Shown piece after piece: positions 54,426 to 64,000 of a stretch of DNA of 64,000 bases. Source of the DNA: Manduca sexta (Eukaryota; Arthropoda; Insecta; Lepidoptera; Sphingidae); NCBI RefSeq assembly GCF_014839805.1, contig NC_051119.1, forward strand, positions 10,409,245 to 10,473,244, in the 5' to 3' direction. The position numbers and the translations under genes were made by a program. Position 1 is the first letter of the stretch. Each line of letters opens with the position of its first letter. The notes under the pieces are model-generated. The model was not told where the DNA came from and did not search any database. It worked only from the letters and a program-made list of their open reading frames with translations.

Positions 54426-54891
54426 TTATAAAACTATAAATATTGTATATAAGTATACAAGTCACATCAAACAAATTCAAGATACAACGATAAAACGGCC
54501 ATATTATTAAGTCGTTTTTGCTTACGAAACAAAATAAACTTCGCATACAACTTGGGAATGTGAGCCAAAACATTATGTACATGTCAGGTTTGAACATTTG
54601 ATTTATATACCAGTATACTAGAAGACATTATGAGCTAATATCGAAGTTTTAAGAAAACTATTTGAGATCAGTTTTTATGTCAGTATGGCAAGAAAAAATT
54701 GTTATAAAACTTACTATGAGTAAGATATTTGTCACATCAGATGTGCCAAATTGAATCGATTTTAAAAATAACATGTTTTCGCCTTTATGGGCTGCGAATT
54801 GCGAGATCTTAGATTTGAATCTCAAGCTGGGAAACATTTAATTTAAGTTACTCATGTGTTGAGAAGTCTTTTTATATATGTATGACAAAGT
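54426..54891. other. Unassigned AT-rich stretch
   Basis: 54785-54835 (gggctgcgaattgcgagatc, ttagatttgaatctcaagct) may be a degraded SINE head. Otherwise nothing recognised. Confidence 0.3.
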
Positions 54892-55124
54892 GAGCCCACT
54901 TCATTGGGTGGTAAGTAAAGTTGGGTCTAATAGAATGTCGACTGACGAGAGATGATTACCCCTCAGCAGTCGACACAATTATGCCGGCCTGTTGGAGACG
55001 GATAAACACAGGCTGTTTCCGGAACGTGAGACATTTATGTAGGCCACTATGGCGGGTTTTAACACATGTGTATGGTGGTCGTTATTCGGGTGTATATAAG
55101 ATATTTCGTACCACCAGCAAAAAA
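54892..55124 (-). mobile_element. SINE-E, nearly full length
   Basis: gggtggtaagtaaagttggg, aatgtcgactgacgagagat, acaattatgccggcctgttg, ccactatggcgggttttaac, gtgtatggtggtcgttattc, cgtaccaccagca. Confidence 0.8.
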
Positions 55125-55625
55125 AATATGCCAAAATTGGTATGGTAATGGGTTCATTTCGCGTACTTCTTAAAAAAGATCACGTAAGTCGGACCATAGA
55201 TCTCAAAGAAATCTGTACAGATTTCTTTATTTGTTTGTTTATTTATATAAATACATTAAAAAAATACGAATTAACAACCTTTTTTCTTTGAAAGTTATAT
55301 AAATTATGTCAGTCCTTGACATAACAGATATATATCTAAGTTAATTTAATACAATCACAAAGATTTCACAGAAATGTGACCACTTTCAAAACTTTAGTGA
55401 ATACTATATCGAATCGACTTGAAATCTCACAGCGGATGCGTGTCAAAGTATATACATATTTAAACAACTTTTTATTAGTTTCCGGGCCTTTAAGAAGATT
55501 CCGTGGTTCTGTACCACTTTCAAATGCTCGCTGAGATTTATAGAATAGCGATTTTTAATGTCAGCTTTTGGAAATTGTAGCATTCGATATGCCAGCGTCG
55601 CATGTCCTGTACTTATCTATCTATA
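55125..55625. other. Unassigned AT-rich stretch
   Basis: No motif recognised. Confidence 0.3.
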
Positions 55626-56390
55626 TCTATACTTATAATAAATCTGTAGAGAGGTCAATTCTGTACATGAAATATATTTCCAAAATAACTATCAGGGGGT
55701 GATTAGGGATCGATACTGATTACTAATCTACTCGACAGATTTTACGAAACTTGGTACATTTATTTGTCATACTCCTGTGCTGGTTATAGTATACTTTTCA
55801 TCACGCTACAATTAATAGGAGCAGAGCAGTGAAGGGAAATGTTGGGAAAACGGGAGAAGTTACTCCATTTTTTAAGCTTCCGTCGCGTGTGCAACCTTAA
55901 TGGTTAAAGCTACACAGAAATCATGTATGACGGAAATTTTCTCCTTAAAATTATGCAAAAAATATCCCACGTCAGCATATGTCTATCTTTTATGGTTGAC
56001 TCACAATAACACGTGTAACTCCCGATAGCTTAGCAGTTCAAAGCTTTCTCATTATATTTGTCTACTCTTACGTTTATAACACTCTCAGTCATCCCTAATT
56101 AAAAAGTTAACATTATTAAATATTCCATAAAAAGAATCATAGAAATCGGTATAGAAACACCAAAGTTATACATGAAATACGCTAATAATAGGCCATCATG
56201 CGTGAATACTGAATCATGCTATAAGGATTATTTTTGTATATATATAAGGTCGCGAACGCACAGGCAGGCGGCTTGCTTGGCACCTAGAGGCTAGCGAATC
56301 ACCTAGCGAGTAGCTTCGTAAAACGAACATTCTCGAACGTTCGCGACCGGCTCCATTTTTGAAGTCCGAAATCCACGCGGGCGAAGCTAG
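55626..56390 (+). mobile_element. Helitron with unique 430-bp insert
   Basis: A|TCTATACTTATAATAAATC start and cacgcgggcgaagCTAG|T end. 55626-55915 and 56350-56390 match the short Helitron (4461-4977). The 430 bp between replace its middle and match nothing else in the window. Inside it a GC-rich piece is bounded by ggtcgcgaacg (56248-56258) and cgttcgcgacc (56338-56348). The GC hairpin near CTAG is shortened. Confidence 0.75.
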
Positions 56391-56467
56391 TCTTAAATAT
56401 AATGATATATGTATATATCATATGATTGGCATACCTTGGATATCGATTGCAAGACTTTGGATTACTT

Positions 56468-56770
56468 TTGTTTATTGCTTTGGATGACAAGACGACCATG
56501 CTGTTCGCCTGATGGTAAGCGAAACGACCACCCATAAACAGTAGAAAACCATCCAACACCTTGAATAACAAAGTATTGTTTGGTATTCAAGTGCGCTCAC
56601 CATCCAGAGACATAAGATGTTAATTCTTATTATGTCCAGTAGTAAAACTGACTACAATGTCCTTCAAACCGGAACAAAACAGTGTCTACACACTGATGCT
56701 TGGAGGTAGAAATAGACATTGCGGTGATAGTTGGTTGGTACCCATGCGGACTCTCACATATGAGAGACCA
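56468..56770 (-). mobile_element. SINE-C, full length
   Basis: tttattgctttggatgacaa, cgcctgatggtaagcgaaac, accatccaacaccttgaata, ccagtagtaaaactgactac, gactctcacatatgagagac. Confidence 0.85.
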
Positions 56771-56911
56771 AACAGTAAATTTTTTTCTATTAAATAAAAA
56801 AAAATCATAGAAGCCTGTTTAGGAAATCATTCGTAAAAAAATTGTCCAAATAAATATTGCAATATTGAAAAAGTATATTATACATAAGATTCGTGCATGT
56901 TTTAAAATAAT

Positions 56912-57117
56912 TCCAACCCTGTATTATATACTGTCCACTGCTTGGCACAGCTTCTTTTACTCCTAAGAAAGTTTAGGCCTTAAGACCACGCTGAAGGTGA
57001 CAGACTTCACATACCTCCGAAATTTGTATGGGGAATTCTGTAATGTAGGTTTCCTCACAATGTTTTCCTTCACCGTTAAAGCATAGATAACTGTTGATGA
57101 AACATACACACGTTCTA
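56912..57117 (-). mobile_element. SINE-D 3' two thirds, decayed
   Basis: ccaaccctgtattatatact, taggccttaagaccacgctg, caatgttttccttcaccgtt, cacacgttct. The head is lost. Confidence 0.7.
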
Positions 57118-58104
57118 TAATAACAATTTTATTATGAAAGTTAACTGTGAATCCATAATTAATTTCCCCGTGAAAACGTCCCAGTAAACCAAAATAAACA
57201 CTATGATAGAACGAGAATTAATGTGTCACTCTTGAAATTTTAATAACACACGCCTACGCATTCGCTTCGTGGGCGCGTTTAAATAAACCTTGTCTAGTTA
57301 GGATTTGTTAGACTACCCGTAGAGTTTGCGATATCTATGGTTTACGATTTCTTTAGATAGTCCAACAATTTCTTATGCTAGATATAACTTAGTTAGCCTG
57401 ACAAGGGGTTTACTTGTGTATTCGACTCCGCAGTCTACACCGGGGAAAATCTACAAATGGAAGACTAGAATCTCTCAGCTTAGCGACTGCAGGGGCCTGG
57501 AGGAAAGTTAGGAGGGATATCTGGGAATAGGAACGTGGGGAAGGAAAGGAACCCGCTTACGATAAGCGGTAGGCAGAAGGCCAGGAAATATTCGAGAAGC
57601 TGCATAGGCCTCAATGTATCGTTACAATCATGAGGTATACATACTGAACTATGTGCCTAAAGCCGGGGCAAATGTCCCTCCGTGCATGAGCGTGCATTCG
57701 ATGTGGAAACGTCTGATAAGGATCGACTTATGTACAGACACACCGGAATTTCAGCAGAGCGCTTTGGACGTTGGCAGCCCATGAAAAATTAAGTCATCAT
57801 GCTGTTGGCAATCCACTAACGGGTTACGAATAATTACGATTAGGTGCAATTACTAGTTTTTTATTATCTCTAACGATTATATATCTTCCAGTCGTATTAA
57901 ACACTATTTTTATGGAATATTGTGAGGATATATTTGCAACATTAAATAAAATGTTTGTGCACAATAATTGAATAAAAAATATCGAGAAAGACACCGAGAC
58001 AGTCGTTCAGTCAATTCTAGATGATTGGTTATTTTCTTACTATGCGGGCCAACAAGTAGTATTTTATGTTTCTCGAAAAATAGACGATTACATACATAAA
58101 TAGC
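57118..58104. other. Unassigned; GC-richer block 57400-57830
   Basis: 57400-57830 is distinctly GC-richer (ctgcaggggcctggaggaaa, gaacccgcttacgataagcg). A 43-codon + frame (57661-57792) reads with protein-like composition (ERAFDVETSDKDRLMYRHTG), but there is no ATG at its start and no family recognised. Probably an old TE or pseudogene. Confidence 0.35.
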
Positions 58105-58155
58105 ATCACACCTTTTTCCATTTTGAAAGGTAGGCAGAGCTTTAACACGCGCATT
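58105..58155 (-). mobile_element. SINE 3' tail fragment
   Basis: catcacacctttttccattt then tgaaaggtaggcagagcttt is a reversed SINE end. No head found to the right. Confidence 0.45.
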
Positions 58156-58329
58156 CCTCCAGCTATGTTAGATCCTATGTTATTTTTCGCCGTGTCTAAT
58201 GTGTATTTTTATGGAATTTTATCAGAAGCTAAAACTAACAAGAGACTAACAATTTAAATAAATTTAATTTTCAACTCTCTCCATAGAATATCAATATTTT
58301 TATATCAATTACGTAACCTGAAAAAAAAA

Positions 58330-58375
58330 TATTATAAAAACTTTCACGTGGACGAAGCCGGGAGCAAATGCTATA
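58330..58375 (+). mobile_element. Helitron 3' end fragment
   Basis: aactttcacgtggacgaagc then cgggagcaaatgctat, a decayed 3' hairpin; CTAG is changed to CTAT. Confidence 0.45.
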
Positions 58376-58691
58376 TAAATTATAAAAAGACCTCATTGAC
58401 ATTCAGCAAAAGAAAGCAATAAATTCATAATCAATATTAGAAAATATTTTACCGTAAATAATTTTGTCATAATCAACCTCATTACAACGTTCCGGGGTAA
58501 GTGTGATGCGCGCATTTTAGTGTGAGCTGCATTCGTAATTGAGCCTTTTCCGTGAAAATACGGCGTAAGAATACTAATTTGGCTAAGGCGTGTACGCCCT
58601 AATTCGAGCATAGCTAAGCGTTAACCTGAAGGCTTAATTGAATGTATGACGGCTGTATGCTTTGAGTTTTTAGCATACACCAACAAACTTA

Positions 58692-58762
58692 TTACTAACG
58701 GTGAAGAAAAACATCGTGAGGAAACCTGCATAACTGAGAAGTTTTCTATAGGAGTTTTGGAA
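58692..58762 (+). mobile_element. SINE-D middle fragment
   Basis: acggtgaagaaaaacatcgt, gaggaaacctgcataactga, gaagttttctataggag only. Confidence 0.6.
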
Positions 58763-59173
58763 AATATTTATTCTGGAAAAACTTCACGTAGGTGGAGCTA
58801 CTGGCAATACCTAGAGACTTTCTCGCCCTCACACCTACCATTACAACTCCTGTAAGCCAGGCTCAGCAGTGGCACGCATTATGACACCGAGCGGTGAAGC
58901 TCGGCGAGTCTCAGGGAACACTAATTTGTCATTATCCCGCAACGAAATTAATCAAATAGATAAGGAGAACTTGGAAATATAGGCAAAAGCTAGTTTATTC
59001 GAATTGCTTGGACTCGGAATCAAACATAAACCCACTAGTCACGTCACTCTGAGTTCATAAATGGTCCTTTTACCGTTAGTTAATTTAAATAATTTGAAAA
59101 ATATGGTAAAATTAAATAAAAACTTTTATAAACACATTCTTAAGACGCATTTCATGATTATATATACATACCA
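58763..59173. other. Unassigned
   Basis: 58850-58920 is GC-richer (cagtggcacgcattatgaca). The rest is AT-rich and unrecognised. Confidence 0.3.
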
Positions 59174-59427
59174 CCTTATTCATAAACGTTATTTATTTAA
59201 AGACGGAGCATTGCTGTGATAACAAGTCTGTTTCTCAGTGCTGACGGCAGTGCGTAGACATAGGGCCGTTGTGATTGGCTAATATTGAGATACAACTTGA
59301 ATCTAGTTCGCTGTGAGATAAACAAAGTTGAACAAACAGTAAGCTGTCAGATAAACAAAGCTGAGAAACAGGCTTGTTATCACAGCAATACTCCGTTCTT
59401 AGATAAAAAACGTTTATGAATAAAGGG
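59174..59427. mobile_element. MITE-N with 65-bp inverted termini
   Basis: ccttattcataaacg at the left faces cgtttatgaataaagg at the right. The match continues through attgctgtgataacaag and gtttctcag (arms about 59174-59238 and 59361-59427). About 254 bp and non-coding. The 66-residue minus frame across it is spurious. Confidence 0.8.
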
Positions 59428-59911
59428 ATTAGCATTTATCAAGCAGTCTTCTTTATTTACTTTTCTTATCTGTAATTATATTATTTTATTATGGGTTATC
59501 ACATCAAACACACTCTACGAAGCCTGTGAGAAAAAAGACACTTTGTTAGATAGCCTACGAAACATTAGCTACTAACGATTATGTGACCCCTAATTAATCT
59601 TAATTCTCTAGTACATACTCGTAAATAAAACGACTCCATAAAAGTGATAAATTAGGCATATAAAATGAACAGATGTGTCACTGTGTTTCGTAAATGTACA
59701 GTCCGCCACATAAGTAGCTTATCATGAGTACCATAATAAAAACATAATTCGTGCATAGATTTTTGCATATAAACCACTTGCCTTTGCAGACCGTTTCGTA
59801 CGCGTGAAAAAAAACTATTGGATGAATAATGTAACGATAAAAAAACCCTATAAGCACTCAGTAGGTATGTTACCTTCCTAATAATCAAAAAAAAATATTT
59901 AATAGTTTCTA
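59428..59911. other. Unassigned AT-rich stretch
   Basis: No motif recognised; a 91-residue minus frame (59652-59927) is hydrophobic by AT bias. Confidence 0.3.
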
Positions 59912-59955
59912 AAACGCGTTCAAACAAATAAATTCTTTAGCTATATAAATATAGA
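59912..59955 (-). mobile_element. Helitron 5' end fragment
   Basis: aacgcgttcaaacaaataaa, ttctttagctatataaatat, aga matches the 5' end of the 12021-13465 family. Confidence 0.5.
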
Positions 59956-60599
59956 TTACATTATTGTTTTATACGCGATAAACGCACCATTTTGCGGTTA
60001 TTATGACAAATAGCCGGCGAGGTGACGCTCGTTATTCTTTATAATGTCTGCCATCAATCGAAAGCGCGGTTTTAGTTAGATTTTTGTAGAATCCATGATA
60101 TATCTTATGGACGCTTTTGTTTTATGACGGTGAGCTTGTGTGGTTGTTTTAGCACGATAATAGTGTGGTATGAATCAAAGGATCAGTACGGTCCTCGTTT
60201 ATTTCAATAAACCTATGTAAATTTGTATTTTCCGTGTGCCTTTGCGGAAGGTTATAATTTCCCGAACAACTTCGATAATATGGCTTGTGAGTGTGTGATT
60301 CTGTAGCAATGTAATGTCATGTATGATTATATGTGTATACACATTGCTAGGCAACAGTGTTTGTAATTTGTATTTTTTTTTTATAATGTACCAAATTAAA
60401 AAAAAATACAGCATCATTTACTTTTTACATTTTGCAGAACCATTCTCCAACATTCGAAATTATATCTGTAGTCTATGAGTCATAATCAGCTTTACTGTTA
60501 AGTCTTTATATTCGCTTTACGAACAAATCTCCATATTAAGCTACCTGATTACCAATACTTTCCGCAAACGAACTTAAATCAAATAAACTGCAGATTTCA
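59956..60599. other. Unassigned
   Basis: AT-rich with a GC patch at 60010-60070 (agccggcgaggtgacgctcg). No frame. Confidence 0.3.
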
Positions 60600-60893
60600 T
60601 TAGCTTTTTGGATTTCCTGAATCGATACTAATCTGCTCTTTCCTTTCTTCAACTCTTTGTACATGGCTCGTTAGTGTTGCTTCGTATTCAGACCCCAGTT
60701 TTCTATTCATTTCGAGAACCCAATCCTTTGTACGATTTTCAACAAATCTCGCCGTTTAAATGGTATTTGAGCTTGGACATATATTGGACCTATTAGTTTT
60801 CGGCCTCTGTTTTGTTAAGATTCTTTTCTTGAAAGTTGTAGATGATAAAGATTTTAATAAAACCGAAGAAAAGAATAGGTACTACCCTATATG
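60600..60893 (-). pseudogene. Decayed coding-like sequence
   Basis: Minus strand, one frame is open from 60893 to a TAA at 60600-60602 except for a single TAA at 60756-60758. Downstream of that stop it reads FVENRTKDWVLEMNRKLGSE, then EATLTSHVQRVEERKEQI, charged and possibly helical. Upstream it reads KRILTKQRPKTNRS. A pyrimidine-rich tract near 60870 could mark an acceptor. No family recognised; a degraded exon or retrocopy is the simplest reading. Confidence 0.35.
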
Positions 60894-61156
60894 TTAATAC
60901 TATTTCTATGTATGTTTTATTCTCTGCCCTATCTTAGGTTCACTAAGAAAGAATGCACGTGGCATTTATTCCACCTTTACATAATTTGTATGAAGGGCAA
61001 TAAAAAAAAATATTGTATGTCGTCAGCAAATATCCGGAATTTACACTATTCATATCAAAAGCTTTTATAATACTGTTCTTTAAGATACTGTTATCTCTCA
61101 TTAACGGCGCATTCATAGCATAAATATTACTAATAAAAATATTAAGTTTCTGCACA

Positions 61157-61339
61157 TTCTATACTTATATAAAGCTGAATAGTTTTTTAATGCTCTAATC
61201 TCAGGAATTACTGAACCGATTTTGAATCTTTTTCACTTATTGAAAGCTACATTACTCCTGAGTATTTAAGGCTTTTTATCCCGGAAAAAAATATCCTGGA
61301 AATATTTTTCAGGCGGTCAAAGCCCCGGGCAAAAGCTAG
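61157..61339 (+). mobile_element. Short Helitron
   Basis: ATTCTATACTTATATAAAGC start, ctctaatctcaggaattact, and the end aagccccgggcaaaagCTAG|T (61336-61339). 5' boundary approximate. Confidence 0.7.
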
Positions 61340-61919
61340 TATACTTTGACTCGTCTAACTACTCAGGAGAAAGTGCTGGTCACATTTAACTCAGTAATTT
61401 ACATCGTTAATCACTTGATACTTCCACAGTAATAAATTACGTCACAACGCTCTTTGAATCCAAAAGATTTTTACGGCAAACGTCAATGTGAAAGACAGGC
61501 ATTGTAATAAATCGGACCGATTAATCCAATATACATCAATTTACGGTCAAAATGAAAAAACATTTTACCTCGGATCGCGTATCGGATTATTCAAATTAAC
61601 TTCATTATATTGGAGACGAATGGAACGGTATTATGGGAGTCAGAATGCGATAGCCTGAATGAGATTTCGGACACGTGTGTGCGGGTATACACTGGGTTAT
61701 TAAATTTTATTTTTATAGTTTCGGGATATTGAATCTCATGTGTACTTTTACGGTGAAATGTGCTAATGGATCGAATTTCCTTTGTTTTGGGAGCTATTTG
61801 ATTGTTATTTATAACTTATGGCTCTCGCTAACAATTTTGGTTAGGGATTACGATAATTAACGTAAAAAAGTTCGCCTAAAATGAGGGACATTTTTGTACA
61901 GGATATATTTATTTGCGTT
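61340..61919. other. Unassigned
   Basis: No family recognised. The 61-residue frame at 61675-61860 is hydrophobic without a domain. Confidence 0.3.
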
Positions 61920-62223
61920 TTTTTAGTTGCTTGAATGAGAAAAACGAGCTTGCCATTCGCCAGACGGTAAGCGAAACGACCACCCATAAATAGTAGAAAC
62001 ACCATCCAACACCTTGAATAACAAAGTATTGTTTGGTATTCCACTGCGCTCGCCATCCTGATACATGAGATATTAAGTCTTATTATGTCCAGTAGTTACA
62101 CTGCCTACAATATCTTTTAAACCGGAACACAACAGTGACGACACACTGCTGCTTGGCGGCAGAAATGGACATTGCGGTGGTACCTACCCAGGCGGACTCT
62201 CACATATGAGAGACCTACCACCA
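61920..62223 (-). mobile_element. SINE-C, full length
   Basis: ttttttagttgcttgaatga, gccagacggtaagcgaaacg, accatccaacaccttgaata, aaccggaacacaacagtgac, cccaggcggactctcacata, gagacctaccaccagta. Sense frame starts MASAVEYQTILCYSRCW. Confidence 0.88.
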
Positions 62224-62827
62224 GTAACTGTGTTATGTATAGCTATAGGTATGCATAGACAATAAGTTAGTGGCTGCGACCACTGTCACATTACGAATTA
62301 TAAATCAGTGCGTAATCAACTGCGAGCTGTTTCACTTGTCCTTGCTTACATAATAATTTATATGTATTTCATTTCTGAAACATTGCGATATCATAACAAT
62401 CTACTTAAATATTTTCTCAGACTCGGAAGCATCCGCATTTGTTTCAATTAACGACAAGCCTGTGTTGTCTACCCTACTTCGCATACTCCCGACATTCTAA
62501 AAATAACGCATCAAAGAAACAGTAAAATAAAAGCATAAAAATACTTTTTGGAAGTCGCCAAGTCGTAAGCCGTCATGTGACTGAAGAATCGAGATTTAAA
62601 GTACAAGCCGGTTACATGAACCCAAGTCACGTGCGGCGCTCGCGTGATCGTCTGAATTCATTCTAGAAGCTCAACTGGCGAGCAATTGAATTTATGCCCA
62701 TACTTACAATTTGCATTCTCGTATTGTGCCCTGTCTGTACGTATGGGTTATTCATATTGTAATATTTTATTGTAGTCGTCTAATTGGTAGTTGTGTAGTT
62801 GGGCTGTAAAACGTAAGGCATCGTGTT
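62224..62827. other. Unassigned; small GC-richer patch
   Basis: 62560-62680 (cccaagtcacgtgcggcgct, cgcgtgatcgtctgaattc) contains a CACGTG E-box-like site. A regulatory element is possible, but nothing supports it further. Confidence 0.3.
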
Positions 62828-62882
62828 AGTTTCATTTTATCATGGTCAATGACTAACATTCGGGTAAACATCAGAAATTATG
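62828..62882 (+). mobile_element. PLE-P tail fragment
   Basis: gactaacattcgggtaaaca then tcagaaattatga, only the 3' end. Confidence 0.5.
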
Positions 62883-63439
62883 ATTCTACTCTTTTTTTAT
62901 TATCTATTTTTAGTATCCTATGAAATCTTTTTTCTTATCTTACTCCTATTAATATTATGAAGTCCTGGATTAACACAGAGGCTACAATCCCGAAGAAATA
63001 TACAATGAAAATGATTCTAGGGAACCACTGAAACGAAAACACGAACACCTAGTAAATCGCAAGGAATATTTGAGATATCAAGAAACTCCATTACAGAATT
63101 CTTTCGCATCAAGCATTTCCGAAAAATCTCTGGTAGGAAGGGATTACGGATGACACTAGGTCGACATGGGTGTGCGTCAACTAATCCCACCTTGACACAG
63201 GTTCCATTCAACATAACCTCAAAAACATGTGCTAAGTAGGTTACTTCGACGGGAACACTTTATACTATATACCTACTGAGTTTATTAGATTCTTTACTTT
63301 CGGGACTTACAATTTATGTTTAAAGAAATTTGGGTTTTGTCGTCAATACAATAAATAAGAAAAACATCTTGATTGATATTTTAATATTTGATTAGTGCAG
63401 CGTGAGATATAGCTTTGGGTTAATTTTTTTCATTCATGC
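62883..63439. other. Unassigned AT-rich stretch
   Basis: 63060-63220 is less AT-rich, with a 65-residue minus frame (63017-63214) of no known domain. Confidence 0.3.
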
Positions 63440-63814
63440 TCCACGAAGTAATCCCTTTGCACCTGATGATAAGTGGAGTGGGGTCTAATAGACCGTCGAC
63501 AGACGAGAGATAATTTACCCCTGGGCAGGCGACACAATTTTTTTTTTAGTTGTTTGGGAAAACAAACGATTATATATACAAGAAAAAAACAAAAAAATAT
63601 AATGCTGAAAACAGTCAAATGAATAACATACACCGTTACCCACATATGATTGTGGCATAGTTTACAATTAATCCGGCCTGTCGCAACCGGATATACACAG
63701 GCTGATCCCAGAACGCAACACACTTACGTGAGCCACTATGGTGGGTCTTATTACCTTGTGTACGGTGGTCGCTATCCGGGCAGATATAATATATATCCTA
63801 CCACCAACAAGACA
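63440..63814 (-). mobile_element. SINE-E with a retroposed insert
   Basis: tccctttgcacctgatgata, gacagacgagagataattta, then an insert 63540-63663 flanked by ACAATT (63534-63539, 63664-63669) and starting with T10, then ccggcctgtcgcaaccgg, acgcaacacacttacgtgag, cggtggtcgctatccggg. The T-run implies a minus-strand poly(A)-tailed RNA source. Confidence 0.75.
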
Positions 63815-64000
63815 TAAAGGTAATTTATAGCCAACAATGTAAGCTGGTAAGTGATTATCAATTCTACCTACATCTTACAATAGCCAATTTCAGGCTAGAG
63901 AAAACTACAAACCAATAAATTTATGAAAGGTTGTCTAAAACCGCATCAGTTTTAATCACATCTTGCACTATATCTGACAAGTTCAACATATTATCTATCA

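Noticed and set aside
1..64000. CRISPR, operons, phage or bacterial systems
   Set aside because: No spaced direct repeats of the right form, no dense gene arrays; the repeats are eukaryotic.

Overview
The window looks like AT-rich, TE-dense nuclear DNA from a lepidopteran (moth or butterfly). I base this on several repeat types I know from lepidopteran genomes: tRNA-headed SINEs, short Helitron-like elements ending in GC hairpin + CTAG, Penelope-type repeats with a GAAACGTC box, and small MITEs. I see no complete host gene, no rRNA, no genuine tRNA gene and no CRISPR. The many short open frames are mostly chance frames or translations of repeats. The best non-TE candidates are a TATA-type promoter with a tiny first exon (about 10.5-10.76 kb, + strand) and two coding-like stretches on the minus strand (50788-50964 and 60600-60893). 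All three are uncertain.

Family labels are my own. SINE-A: tRNA-like head, 'cccgatatggcgat' body, 'cttcggggataaatgc' tail. SINE-C: about 310 bp, repeated 'gatggcgagcgcagtgg' motif. SINE-D: tRNA-like head, 'tagtagaggaggcccgtg' 3' end. SINE-E: 'cggataGCGACCACCGTac' and 'aggccggcataattgtgtcg' motifs. SINE-G: 'gcataaatgcggtttgcaaa' core. SINE-J: tRNA-like head, 'cgcctgatctctctccgg' body. PLE-P: Penelope-like repeat with a hammerhead-like core. Helitron-like: 5' TC, 3' CTAG, inserted between A and T. MITE-K, -L, -M, -N and -Q: terminal-inverted-repeat elements.

Layout. 0-10 kb: scattered SINE-A/E/G/J, two intact Helitrons (4461-4977, 5052-5354), MITE-M. 10-14 kb: MITE-K, candidate promoter, SINE-D, a LINE ORF2 remnant, then two Helitrons head to tail (12021-13465). 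14-27 kb: fragments of every family; the clearest are SINE-A at 20250-20510, PLE-P at 22421-22603 and SINE-D at 24875-25207, all with target-site duplications. 27-35 kb: a 988-bp Helitron at 27959-28946, a 985-bp near-copy in opposite orientation at 32959-33943, and a third Helitron joined directly at 33944. 35-53 kb: inverted duplicate arms (35909-36842 and 52288-53163) bracket more SINEs and Helitrons. 53-64 kb: MITE-L, a Helitron with a unique insert, MITE-N, a decayed coding-like block and SINE-C/E copies.

The sequence mainly records retrotransposition, rolling-circle transposition and nested insertion. Several copies carry fold-back (inverted) termini inside their target-site duplications, and the Helitrons show module swapping, internal tandem arrays and head-to-tail joining. 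No gene network can be assigned. Family membership was judged by eye without alignment or database search.
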